NCBI GenBank assembly: GCA_026008535.1
Contig: BRKX01000003.1
Location: forward strand, 21,256,001-21,320,000
Source: Perilla frutescens
Lineage: Eukaryota > Streptophyta > Magnoliopsida > Lamiales > Lamiaceae
DNA length: 64,000 bases
Reading direction: 5' to 3'
The notes beneath the pieces are model-generated. The model had not been told where the DNA came from. It searched no databases and worked only from the letters and a program-made list of their open reading frames with translations. Made by a program: the position numbers and the translations under genes. How positions within the stretch are numbered: the stretch's first letter is position 1; each line of letters opens with the position of its first letter. Positions 44,455 through 56,108 of the stretch are shown one piece after another.

Positions 44455-47400
44455 TTTTGGCATTGTTCTAGGATTAATCCAAGCATGAATTCGACATATA
44501 TATTTAATTTTGATGTTAAATTTATAGTTCTTAATTTTTCAGATTTAAATATGCATGTATGTCGATTTTACGGTATTCAAAACTTGGAAGAATTTTTTGA
44601 TTGAATTCAAAAATTCTAGTTTTGAGTTGTTGGAATTTTCGATCATCATGAGATATAGATTTGGGATGATATTTGATGGTCTTCAAATTTCCAGATTTAT
44701 GTCTCATAATCTTCGAAAATTTGGTGATCAAAATTTTCAAATTTTGATGTTTAATTATTCCCTAATTTTGTTTTATAATTTTCGATCACTATGAATTATA
44801 GTTTGGATAGTTTTTTTATCAAGATCAAAATTTCTAGATTTTATTTGGATGTGTTTTGAAAATTTTGGGATTAGAATAAGGATAGGTATTTTTTTATGTT
44901 GCATATGATAAGTGGGTTAGGTCTAATGAGATAGCGCGATGTTACATTCTGGCATCTATGTCGAATGTGTTGCAACATCAGCATGAGCCTATGAAAACCG
45001 CTTATAATATCATGTACAACCTTAGGCAGCTATTCGGTTATCAGAACCGCTAGGCACGCTATTTGGCAATGAAGAAGCTAATGGATGCGAGAATGGCTGA
45101 CTCCACACCTGTTAGGGATCACGTTCTCATGATGATGGGGTATCTATCTGAGATCGAGACCTTGGGTGGAGAGCTGGATGCCAATTCTCAAATCAACATT
45201 GTTCTTCATAGCTTGTCCTCGAAGTTTGAGCAGTTCAGGCTGAACTTTAACATGATCAAAAGGGATGTCAGTCTGGCTGAACTGCTCATAGATCTTCAGG
45301 CGGCTGAATTGCTCTAAAAGAGCGATCCTCAGGCCCACATAGCTGAGAAAGGGGCGTCCTCTTCTGGTGGAAAAAGGAAAAAGAGAAACACACCTAAAAA
45401 GGCTACAGATGAGGCGCCTAAGGCAAAGAGGCCAAAGGCAAAGATTCCTCCTGAGGAGTTCAAGTCTAAGACTAAATGCTTCAAGTACGGCCAACCAGGT
45501 CACTGGAAGGCAGCGTGCCCTAACAAGAAGAAGAAGAGAGGTACATCTGACACTCTGGTTGTAGAAACATGTTTAGCAACTTGTTCTACCCAGTCATGGG
45601 TAGTAGATACTAGAGCTACTGATCATGTTTGCATGTCTTTACAGGGGTTTCTGGTAAAAAGACAGCTGAGTGAGGATGAGATCACCGTCTACATGGGCAA
45701 TGCTACGAGAGTGGCGGCTATTGTAGTGGGAGACGTTGTTTTACCTTTCAGTAGTGATAGAACTTTGGTTTTGAAAAATTTTCTTTATGTGCCTGATTTC
45801 AGGCGAAACTTGATTTCAGTTTCTAAATTGATTATGGATGGATATTCTGTTTCTTTTAATAACAAAGTAGTTATCTTTAGTGGTAAACATTTTATCTGTT
45901 CTGGCACATTGGATGGACACTTATACTTTCTTAAACTAATTGAATACTGTGCAAAGACAACTGTTGAATACATCGATCATAAACCCTAACAAGAGAAAAG
46001 AACCTTCAGACCTGAATCAAACATATCTTTGGCATCTAAGGCTAGGTCATATTAACCTTAAGAGGATACAAAGGCTTGTAAATGATGGACCATTGTCTTC
46101 TTTGGTACTGGAATCATTTTCTTTGTGTGAATCCTGTTTGGAAGGTAGAATGACCAAGCGTCCTTTTCCAGTCAAAATGAAATAGATCCGAAGGGCTATT
46201 AGATTTGATTCACTCTGACCTATGCGGTCCTATGTCAGTTCAAGCTTGAGGAAGGTTCAAGTATTTAATCACTCTCATTGATGATTACTCTAGATACGAA
46301 TATATCTACCTGTTGCGTCGCAAGTCTGAATGCTTTGAGAAATTCAAAGAGTTTAAGGCGGAAGCGGAGAAATGAACAGGTAGAAGTATCAAGTCACTAT
46401 GTTCTGATCGTGGTGGTGAGTACATCTCAAGTAAATTTAGGGATTACATGGCAGAGAATGGGATTACTTCCCAGTTGACTGCGCCTGGAACGCCACAGCA
46501 GAATAGCGTGGCGGAAAGAAGGAATAGAACTCTGATAGAGATAGTTAGATCGATGATGAGTTATTCTGAGTTACATATTTCATTCTAGGGATATGCCCTG
46601 AAAACGGCAGTCTATATTCTTAACTTGGTTCCATCAAAATCATTTCCTTCTACGCCCACAGAACTATGGACTTGACGAAAGCCCAATTTGAACCATATTC
46701 GGATTTGGGGTAGCCCAGCACACGTGTTGGAAAAGGAAGCTGATAAGCTGGCTTCTCGTACTGATGTGAGGCTGTTCGTTGGATATCCTAGAGGAACGAA
46801 AGGTGGTTTGTTTTATAGTCCTAAGGATCAGAAGATCATTGTCAGCACCAATGCTCGATTCTTAGAGGAAGACTATGTCATAAACCACAAACCAAGGAGT
46901 CAGATTATCCTTGAGGAGTTAAAGGGAAGATCAAATCCTACACTAGTTGTACATGAAGAGGTACCACCAAACACTGCACAACGTGTCACAAAAGTTCATG
47001 AACTGTCTCGTCGTAGTGGGAGGGTTGTACGCCAACCTGATAGATTCATTGGTCTGGAAGAGGCTTCAGATTTCCTAGAGGGACTAAATGAATTGGATCC
47101 CAGGACCTATGACGACAAAATTCGAGATAAAGATGCGGATTCTTGGAAAACTGCAATGGAGTCTGAGATTGAATCTATGGATCGCAATCAAGTCTGGGAA
47201 CTTGTAGAACCACTAGATTGGGTAAAACTCATTGGCTGTAAGTGGGTCTACAAGCGCAAGAGAGGATCTGACGGGAAGGTTGAAACCTTCAAGGCAAGAT
47301 TGGTGGTAAAATGGTATACTCAGAAAGAATGGATCGATCATGAGGAAACCTTTTCGCCGGTAGCCATGCTTAAGTCAATCCGAATTCTCTTGTCAATTTC

Positions 47401-47488
47401 CGCTCATTTGGATTATGAGATCTGGCAGATAGATGTCAAGACAGCTTTCCTAAACGGAACTCTTGAAGAAAACATTCACATGAAGCAA

Positions 47489-49151
47489 TGTTGTGTCCGA
47501 ATTTTACTCCACACACGAGACTACTTTGATCCAGACTCCCACAATAGGATAGGGTCGATTGTAGGGAGGTGAGCTAACTCGGGTCGTGTCTCTCGAGGAA
47601 AGCTTCATGTGGGTGATTATCTTTCTATGCCATAATTGTTGTCAAGCACAATAAAATGAAATACATCCTAAGCATTCTAAACATGGGAAAGGAAGGTTAA
47701 ACTAATCTACCTAATTAAAGCAAATAACATTAACTAATTACACCACCAAACACAAAGATAGAGGATAGAATTATGAGAAGAGCATTAGGGTGTGATTCTC
47801 TCAATGGTTTTATCACTATGCTTTATTCAAGTTGATAATGCTACTCTCACAAATACAATAGACACTTCCAATTAGTTTAACTTCAATTACTGTCACCGTC
47901 TATCCGTTAAACCTCTCTTAGCTATATCATACAAGCAAGATTAACATGTTAGGCTTAGGAACCCAATCCACCTAACGTCGAAGGAACCAATTTCCTGATT
48001 TAGATTCATAATCAAGACTCCTCTAAATCCTATCAATGTTCAAGTAGTGATCAAGTACCTAAACATGAAAAAGCACGATTCCAACAACAACAACCAACAA
48101 GAACAAGCATAGATCAAAACCAAATCAATTATCCATCCCCTAATGTAGAAATTCACCCAACACCATGCTCAAAACAACATAAACCTCATAAAAGTCATTT
48201 ATTCAACAACCAAAAGATAAAATCCATACAACTTATACAATATTGTTTGTTGTCTCGAGAGTCTTTGGACAAATCCCCACAAATGGGCTAAAGTTAAAAG
48301 GAAATAAAATACCAAATTGGAGCTCCTTGTCCGAGCTTAGCTTCCGTGGATAGCTCGAAGTCGGATCTCTCTTCTCAGGCCATCATCAAAGCGGAGTCCC
48401 TCCACCAAGCTTAGCTTCCGCGGATGGCTTGATATCGGGCTTCTCTTCTCGGGCCTTCCTCCTTGAGCTCTAGCCCTCTTGCCTCTTCTCCTCCTCCTTT
48501 CTCCCTCTTTGGATCGGTGGTGGTGGTGAAGAAAAGTGAAAAAGAAGAAGTGGTGAATAGAGAGAAAGAAAAGATGAGAGATGGGTGTATGTGTTTTGAT
48601 GATGGGTGATATCCCCTTTATTTGTTAAGAGAGAGAGAGAGAGAGAATCGAGAATGGTTGAGTGGTGAGGGAAAGATCGGACAAGATCTGCGTGAAAAAT
48701 GGGGCCGGAACGCACCCCACGCGCCCGCGGGATGCCCCGCGCCCGCGGGGCTTGAAGGTCGCGCGCCCGCGGGAGTCCGCGTGCTCGCGGGGTCTCTTAG
48801 CCGAGAGGGGAGTCGCGCGGTCGCGCGTCCCGCGCGGTCGCGCACTCTGACAATTTTGTCTTCGGTAGCTTCCACGGTTTTGACTCGTTCTCCCTTGTTT
48901 CTTGGCCGATTGACCCGATTAAACTTGCCACGCGCTCCTTATTCGATTCTCTATCTTTCCATTGTCTTGAATCCCTCAAAGTTTGCAGTTATTTATCCTC
49001 CATTTTCTCAAGACATTGTGCAAATCTACACGACTCATCAAAAGAGCAAAAGTGAAGGAAATAACATAAAAATCACACAAAAACAATGGAGAAACTCCTA
49101 CAAAAGATACAAAATGCCTATGATAGAAATTGGACAAATATACACTAAAAA
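47489..49151 (-). repeat. 3' LTR of the LARD
   Basis: It begins TGTTGTGTCC on the plus strand; the right end has CA changed to AA compared with the other LTR. It contains a GC-rich, CpG-rich block at about 48700-48845 with repeated gcgcccgcggg motifs. Frames of 60-181 codons on both strands are repeated in the other LTR and are not genes. Confidence 0.88.
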
Positions 49152-51085
49152 ACTCCCCCACACTTAACTATTTGCTTATCCTCAAGCAAACAAAATCATT
49201 CAAGATATGAAGCAAGAAGGAATTGTCCCCAAGAAGATCATACGCACTTGGAGCATTCCATGTTATTTCAAACTAGAAAGCTTATCATCGAAAAGAATGA
49301 CATATTTATAAAACAAGGCATGTGGCTCGTCCAATGAGATAAGAAGGTAAGATGTTCTCAAGGCAAAATGCGACAATTATTCTATAGAACATTCTTCTCA
49401 CTAACTCCCCCACACTTTATTCAAAAATAACCTGGGAATGCACCCAAAGGATATAATTCGTTAGGTAAAATCATCGGGGTGAACCGAGCTTTCTAACGTG
49501 GTTTCCCATACTCATCATGGATATATTCAAAGGAATGACACGCATGATAGGAGTAGAATCCAAAGTGCAATCCCATTATTACGATAATTAAACAAGAGGA
49601 TATGGATCAAAATTCACAAGGTTTAGCCCTTGGGGATAAAATTCCAAGTGTCCTTGTGTGGTTTCCCATGCTCATAGTCGATTAGATGACTAGAGGAGCA
49701 GAAATCCTTATTGTCCTCACTTTATTAAAACATACATAACATTTTATTCATTTTTTTTATAAAATACATGATAGGAAGTTAGAGGAGAGAATGATTTTTT
49801 TTTCAAGCATAATTGACACATTTAGCAAGAGAATGAATCAAGCCTTCAAATTCTTAGAGGACGAGACCCCACAACACAAATCATGTAAATATAATCATTC
49901 TCCAGACAACTTACATTCTACAATGAAATAATGGGAATGTTTTCATGCAGCATGAACATCTTAACAATAATCCCTTGAAGATTCATATTCTAAATAATCA
50001 AGTTTAACAATTAGACACGACAAATCATGCTAAGAGCGGGTATCCACCAATAAAACATAACATAAACAAAGCAAAACAAAAAGGACAAAAATATAATCAT
50101 AAAGACATAAAAATACAAGTTCACACCCCTCCACTCAAATCATGCATTCTCCTCAATGCAAGAAATAAAGGGGAGAGAAAACATTACAGATTGTAGAAAA
50201 ATGGCAACAGGCGCAGGTTCCTACAAAACAACACGAACAACAATCGACGAACAAGGAATATAATATAAAAATTGGAAAATAATAAATAAAACAACTTCAC
50301 TGCTCTTGGTGGCTGAAAATGTGGTGGAGGTGGCCGTGAAACTTGTGAGGAGTAGGGATGAACTAGACTCTTTATTTGTGGGGTTGAGATTGCAGCGTTT
50401 GTGGAGGTTCCGCGCTCGCGGAGAGCTACACTTAGTCATTTTGCATCAGTTTCCTTCCCAGCAGCGCGCTCTCACCTCTTTGTCCCTACGAGACAACAAC
50501 AAAAATAAAAACTTAAACACACAAAAAGGGTAAAAATTAAACTAAACATGAAAGCAATAAAATCATGGGTTGCCTCCCATGCAGCGCTCGTTTTAATATC
50601 CCGAGCTGGACAGAGCCTTAGTAGATTATCATAGAGGATCATTGAGCACGATCGGCTTGAATCTGTGCTCCCATAGTTGGCCTTCATTTCAAGCTTCGTT
50701 ACTCTAGGAGTAAGCTTCACTCGAACTTTCCTCTTCCTAGTTGGGCACTCCTCTCCTCCTTGGTCTGTGAATGTTTTTGAACACAGGGCTAGCTTTCTGT
50801 TTAGACATCTTTGACCTTGCATACACAGACTTACAAGAAAAAGGATCACACGCAACTGGGGAGGAAGAGTTGAAGGCTTAAAGAAAAATAAAAGAAAATA
50901 AACACAAATAACAAAACAAAAACAAGACAACACAACACACACAAAAACACAAATAACAAAACATAACAAAACAACACAAAAACATAAGCACTAAACAAAC
51001 ACAAAAACACGAAGAAAGCACAAAAACAATTATAACACAAAAAGATAACACGCCTAAAGCTTTCCCCGACAACGGCGCCAAAATT
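49152..51085 (-). other. LARD internal region, non-coding, with conserved-looking blocks
   Basis: No gag, protease or pol motif is visible in any frame. Two stretches look like blocks I recall from other plant gypsy/LARD elements. One is next to the PPT on the minus strand (a gcttgaggataagcaa stretch, then GTGTGGGGGAGT; plus-strand 49152-49195). The other is 'gggttgcctcccatgcagcg' at about 50567-50590 on the plus strand. Minus-strand frames of 64-165 codons near 50470-51080 are Cys/Phe/Val-rich, low complexity, and not supported as genes. Confidence 0.65.
51063..51080 (-). promoter_or_regulatory. Primer-binding site, LARD
   Basis: The minus strand reads TGGCGCCGTTGTCGGGGA a few bases from the right LTR. 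It differs by one base from TGGCGCCGTTGCCGGGGA, the complement of plant tRNA-Asp used by several gypsy lineages. Confidence 0.85.
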
Positions 51086-52743
51086 TGTTGTGTTTAAATT
51101 TTACTCCACACGCGAGACTACTTTGATCCGGACTCCTGCAATAGAACAGAGTCGATTGTAGGGTGGTGAGCTAACTCGGGTCATGTCTCTCGAGGAAAGC
51201 TTCATGTGGGCGATTATCTTTCTATGCCATAATTGTTGTCAAACACAATAAAATAAAATACATCCTAAACATTCTAAACATGGGGAAGGAAGGTTAAACT
51301 AATCTACCTAATTAAAGCAAGTAACATTAACTAATTACACCACCAAACACAAAGATAGAGGATAGAATTATGAGAAGAGCATTAGGGTGTGATTCTCTCA
51401 ATGGTTTCATCACTATGCTTTATTCAAGTTGATAATGCTACTCTCACAAATACAATAGACCCTTTCAATTAGTTTAACTTCAATTACTGTCACCGTCTAT
51501 CCATTAAACCTCTCTTAGCTATATCATACAAGCAAGATTAACATGTTAAGCTTAGGAACCCCATCCACCTAACGTCGAAGGAACCAATTTCCAGATTTAG
51601 ATTCACAATCAAGACTCCTCTAAATCCTACCAATGTTCAAGTAGTGATCAAGTACCTAAACATGAAAAAGCACGATTCCAACAACAACAACTAACAAGAA
51701 CAAGCATAGATCAAAACCAAATCAATTATTCATCCCCTAATGTAGAAATTCGCCCAACACCATGCTCAAAACAACATAAACCTCATAAAAGTCATTTATT
51801 CAACAACCAAAAGATAAAATCCATACAACTTATACAATATTGTTTGTTGTCTCGAGAGTCTTGGGACAAATCCCCACAAATGGGCTAAAGCTAAAAGGAA
51901 AGAAAATACCAAATTGGAGCTCATTTTCTGAGCTTAGCTTCCGTGGATGGCTCGAAGTCGGATCCCTCTTCTCAGGCCGTCATCAAAGTGGAGTCCCTCC
52001 ACCAAGCTTAGCTTTTGCGGATGGCTTGATATCGGGCTCCTCTTCTCGGGACTTCCTCCTTGAGCTCTAGCCCTCTTACCTTTTCTCCTCCTCCCTTCTC
52101 CCTCTTTGGATCGGTGGTGGTGGTGAAGAAAAGTGAAAAAGAAGAAGTGGTGAATGGAGAGAAAGAAAAGATGAGAGATGGGTGTCTGTGTTTTGATGAT
52201 GGGTGATATCCCCTTTATTTGTTGAGAGAGAGAGAGAGAATCGAGAATGGGTGAGTGGTGATGGAAAGATCGGACAAGATATGCGTGAAAAATGGGGCCG
52301 GAACGCACCCCGCGCGCCCGCGGGATGCCCCGCACCCGCGGGGCTCGGAGGCCGTGCGCCCGCGGGAGTCCGTGCTCTCGCGGGGTCTCTTGGCCGAGAG
52401 GGGAGTCGCGCGGTCGCGCGTCCCGCGCGGTCGCGCACTCTGACAATTTTATCTTCGGCAGCTTCCACGGTTTTGGCTCGTTCTCCCTTGTTTCTTGGCC
52501 GATTGACCCGATTAAACTTGCCACGCGCTCCTTATTCGATTCTCTATCTTCCCATTGTCTTGAATCCCTCAAAGTTTGCAGTCATTTATCCTCCATTTTC
52601 TCAAGACATTGTGCAAATCTACACGACTCACCAAAAGAGCAAAAGTGAAGGAAATAACATAAAAATCACACAAAAACAATGGAGAAACTCCTACAAAAGA
52701 TACAAAATGCCTATGATAGAATAGAACAAATATACACTAAACA
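51086..52743 (-). repeat. 5' LTR of the LARD
   Basis: It matches the left LTR with scattered differences and ends ACTAAACA at the target duplication. The GC-rich block is at about 52305-52440. Confidence 0.88.
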
Positions 52744-54000
52744 AGCAACCAGAGGGATTCATTACTAAGGGCCAAGAGCACTTGATGTGTAAGCTTAAGA
52801 GATCCATTTATAGACTTAAGCAGACATCAAAATCTTGGAACATCCGATTGGACGAGGTTATGTAGTCATATTGATTCGTGCGAAGTTCAGATGAGAGCTA
52901 TGTGTACAAGAAATGTGATGGAAATATGGTGGCATTTCTCGTACTTTATGTTGATGACATCTTGCTTATTGGAAACAATAAGAAGGCGTTGTCGAACATT
53001 AGGGTGTGGCTGTCCGAGCAGTTTGATATGAAGGATCTGGGTGAAGCCGGACATGTCTTTGGATCAAGATCATTTGTGATCGCTAGAAAAGAATGTTATG
53101 TCTGTCCCATGTGACTTATATCGATACAGTGCTAGCTAGGTTTGGCATGCAAGATTCCAAGAAAGGTTTTATACCTTACAGGTATGGAATTCATTTATCC
53201 AAGGAAATGTGTCCCCAAACACAGTCTGAGATAGAGGAAATGAAGAAAGTACCATATACTTCGGCTGTGGGATGTTTGATGTATGCTATGCTATACACTA
53301 GGCCTGATATATGCTATACTGTCGGCATGGTAAGCAGATATCAGTCTAACCCTAGACAAGGTCACTGGAATATGGTCAAAAACATTCTCAAGTACCTTAA
53401 AAGGACTCGAGATTACATATTGGTATTCCGCTTTGATAGTCTAGTGCCTTTGGGTTATACGGACTCAGATTTTCAATCCGACAAAGATCAGAGTAAGTAT
53501 ACCTCAGGCTATATGTTTACATTAGGAGGTGGAGCCATCGCATGGAGGAGCATAAAGTAGAAATACACTGCTGATTCCACCATGGAAGTTGAGTACGTAG
53601 CTGTCTCTAAGGCTGCAAAAGAGGTTGTCTGGCTCCGCGGGTTCCTAGTGGGCTTGGGCGTGGTTCCTAATTTGCCTAAGACTATCACGATATACTGTGA
53701 TAACTCTGGTGCAGTGGCAAATTCGAAGGAACCTAGAGCCCACAAGGCAAGTAAACACATAGAGAGAAAGTACCATCTTATACGAGAAATCGTTAAGAGA
53801 GGAGACGTGACGGTGGTCAAGATTGCATCGAAGGACAACCTGGCTGATCCATTCACGAAGAGCCTACCGGCTAAGACCTTTGATGGTCACGTGGAGAAAA
53901 TGGGAGTGAGATGCAGACCTGGTGGCGTAGTTTGAGTTGATAGTTTTGATTGGAGAGTTAGCCAGTTAGTTTTTATGCTTGAAAGACATGCTTTAAGTAT

Positions 54001-54011
54001 AAGTGGGAGAT
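54001..54011 (+). promoter_or_regulatory. Polypurine tract, copia B
   Basis: AAGTGGGAGAT directly before the 3' LTR, identical to that of copia A. Confidence 0.85.
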
Positions 54012-55444
54012 TGTTAGTTTTGTATACTGAAAGACTTGTCTTTATATACTTTCTGATGATATGATGATATGAAATGAAAGCTATTGCAGTCACTGTTTAC
54101 ATTTAGATTATTTTATATAATTGTTCTATGCAATGTTCCATATACTTACATTGTAGATGATATGGTATGGGGAGTCACATGGTAAGATCATATCATTAGA
54201 ACATTGTATTGTATTAAAGAGCTCACGGCTTAGATGGTCCTGAACACACCATCGGTACACTGTAGAATAATCTGATAAGTTATTTATCTTGACTAACTGA
54301 TTATTCTAGTACATTTGTTAGTGTATTGAGGAGGATCACGATAGGATACTATTCCCTGTCTCTGACCCAGTTGGTGAGAGAATAAAGATCCACATAGTTC
54401 GGGTTCTGAACTCATGTGAAATTGGCGAGCATATGTGTGCGTTGTTTGTTACTTTGATTTATCAATGGGTGAGGTTTTTTCGTAGATCAATAAACTCGAT
54501 ATCTTGGGTAATAACAGTGTATGCATGATGTAGTATGCATGAGCACCGTATCCTGATGCGCCAGGTTGATGATGTTCTCTTGAGGAAACACAAGTTCATG
54601 TTGAAACCCTGCAGGTGGAATTTATTCCTTACATGGTAAAGCTTGCGTGGTACTACTCAAGGTTTTAGATGTTAATTAATTATAGCTGTTAGAGGCTAAT
54701 AAAATTAATTAATGAACATTATATCTTAAACACGGGGAATGGCTAGACTAAAGGAGAAAGCATATTCGTAAATATGTATTAAATTGGTAGGTCAGTTTTA
54801 CTTCTTTAGTGGAATAAAAGTAAAACTTAATTTATTTAATTATATCATAAGTTTATTAGATATTGGATATTAAATAAATTAGTGGGCCAATTTAATATTC
54901 TTCTAGATCCCTGTTGTAGTCCAATTGACTGATAGTGGGCTGGATATTGAACTTGAGATAGAGGCCCAAACCCAGTAGGTTTGGGAGTTGAATTTTCGAC
55001 CACTCCCTATATAAATATAGGGAGGGGGTTTGAAAATTTTAGTACATAATATCAGCCCCTCTTTTGTCTCTCAAGATATCCACAGATTTCACAAACCTAT
55101 CTAGTAGATTTCAGCCCACTCTGAATCTAGATACAGTCCGGGAATACAACAGAAGATCTTGAAGTAGAATACTGTGTGGCCGATTTTCTTGAGAAAAAGG
55201 GACGTCTGTTTTGCTTTATTCAACAGCAAGCTTAGATCTTTAATCTTGTCCACAGACCGTCTATCGATTTGTAAGTAGATTCGTTTCTATGTTTTCCACT
55301 TTATGAGATTCGAATCTGCTTTGCATGTTAATTCTGTTAGACTGTGATAAACATGCATGTGACATAAAAATATGATTTGCCTGAACATGGATTAATGAAC
55401 AACCAATAGATCCTGCGGTGGTTTAATTCGAAAAAACCCCAACA
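54012..55444 (+). repeat. 3' LTR of copia B
   Basis: 1,433 bp, similar to 42996-44437 but with more substitutions and small indels than the copia A LTR pair shows. It carries the TATA box at 55008-55017. Confidence 0.93.
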
Positions 55445-56108
55445 GCTAGCTGTTGAAGAAATCCAGCCAGAGTCACTCTCTCAGTTCTGTTCTACACTGA
55501 TCAACTACCCAGCTCAAGCCGAAAGCGCGCAAAGGAGCACACCAGTTGGTACCAGTTTCAAGACTGTATTCTTGAAGATCGAAAGAGATCTAAAACTTTG
55601 TAAAGACGGCCAATAGCACCTTATCTCTCCAGCAAGCAGTTGGAGATCGCAAGTGTGAGACTGTCGACCCTACCGGCTGAGGTGGCTGCGCTCGTTGGAT
55701 AGTTGCTTCCGGGACAACACCAATTGGAAAGGAGTCCGTGACTCGTAAAGTCACCGATCGCCAGGTCCAACAGTAAATCTTCACCGTGTAACTGTAATAA
55801 AGAAACTTTACACTTGTATAGTGGACTGCCCTTTTGCAGAAGGAAGAGAGGACGTAGACGTTGAGTTTCGAACCTCTATAAAATTGTCTGTGTGCTCAGT
55901 TTATAGCTTTCAGCTGCATGTCTTAACTGCACACATTAAGCACACACACTGCACTCCGAGCTAGCTTATCTCCTCAACTAATCACCTAAAAGAGCACGGA
56001 TAACTCTGTGAGTCAAGGGCCCTGTCTATTCCGCAAATATTGTTAAGATTTGAATCAGTTTATTCAACCCTCCCTCTAAACTGATTCTGACTCGCCCCGA
56101 GACCAACA

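Larger units (their letters stand above)
47489..52743 (-). mobile_element. LARD-like non-autonomous LTR retrotransposon, no coding capacity
   Basis: The element is 5,255 bp with target duplication AGCAA (47484-47488 and 52744-52748). It splits copia B's RT exactly between the codons for KQ and PEGF. LTRs are 47489-49151 and 51086-52743 (1,663 and 1,658 bp); the 1.93 kb internal region encodes nothing recognisable. Minus-strand orientation is set by the PBS (51063-51080) next to the right LTR and a GTGTGGGGGAGT polypurine tract next to the left LTR. Large size, intact ends and lack of genes fit a LARD that borrows a gypsy element's enzymes; the partner is not in this window. Confidence 0.9.
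44898..53935 (+). pseudogene. Copia B gag-pol remnant, 5'-truncated and split by the LARD
   Basis: Homology to copia A resumes within gag at about 44898 (AYDKWVRSNEIARC region). It continues through a knuckle in which the second Cys is lost (CFKYGQPGH, near 45479), protease (45600; DTGAT is altered to DTRAT), integrase (about 45980-46620) and the start of RT to 47488. After the LARD it resumes at 52749 with RT (YVDD near 52945) and RNase H (to 53935). Stops occur in gag, integrase, RT and RNase H, including CAG-to-TAG near 53560. It is clearly inactive. Confidence 0.9.
42996..55444 (+). mobile_element. Ty1/copia retrotransposon B, same family as A, interrupted by a LARD
   Basis: The target duplication is GCTAG (42991-42995 and 55445-55449). 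LTRs are 42996-44437 and 54012-55444. PBS (44440-44454), a shortened leader, decayed gag-pol and PPT are in plus-strand order. Compared with copia A, most of the leader and the 5' part of gag are deleted (junction near 44898). A 5.3 kb LARD is nested in the RT region at 47489-52743. B's coding part has many more stops and frameshifts than A's. Confidence 0.93.
32264..56108 (+). mobile_element. Solo LTR (Sirevirus-like?) carrying a nested block of three further elements
   Basis: The outer element starts TGTTAGGAAAAAC at 32264 and ends CGAGACCAACA at 56108. It is flanked by the 5-bp duplication TATTA (32259-32263 and 56109-56113) inside an otherwise matching segment of the segmental duplication. 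Its own sequence is 32264-32963, 42365-42995 and 55445-56108, about 2.0 kb once nested elements are removed. It has a TATA box (42823-42829) but no PBS, PPT or coding region, so it is a solo LTR. The pyrimidine-rich end (ttcaaccctccctctaaact) resembles Sirevirus LTR ends; that lineage call is weak. The 'agctgaag' motif recurs many times in its first two parts. Confidence 0.85.

Noticed and set aside
48470..49167. Open frames of 60-181 codons in GC-rich sequence (also 51934-52724)
   Set aside because: They are Arg/Ala/Pro-rich frames on both strands caused by a GC-rich block in the LARD LTRs. They occur in both LTRs and lack any domain.
50472..51081. Minus-strand Cys/Phe/Val-rich frames that look like membrane segments
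   Set aside because: They come from AC-rich low-complexity DNA (acacaaaaacacaaataac) in the LARD internal region; the hydrophobic look is compositional.
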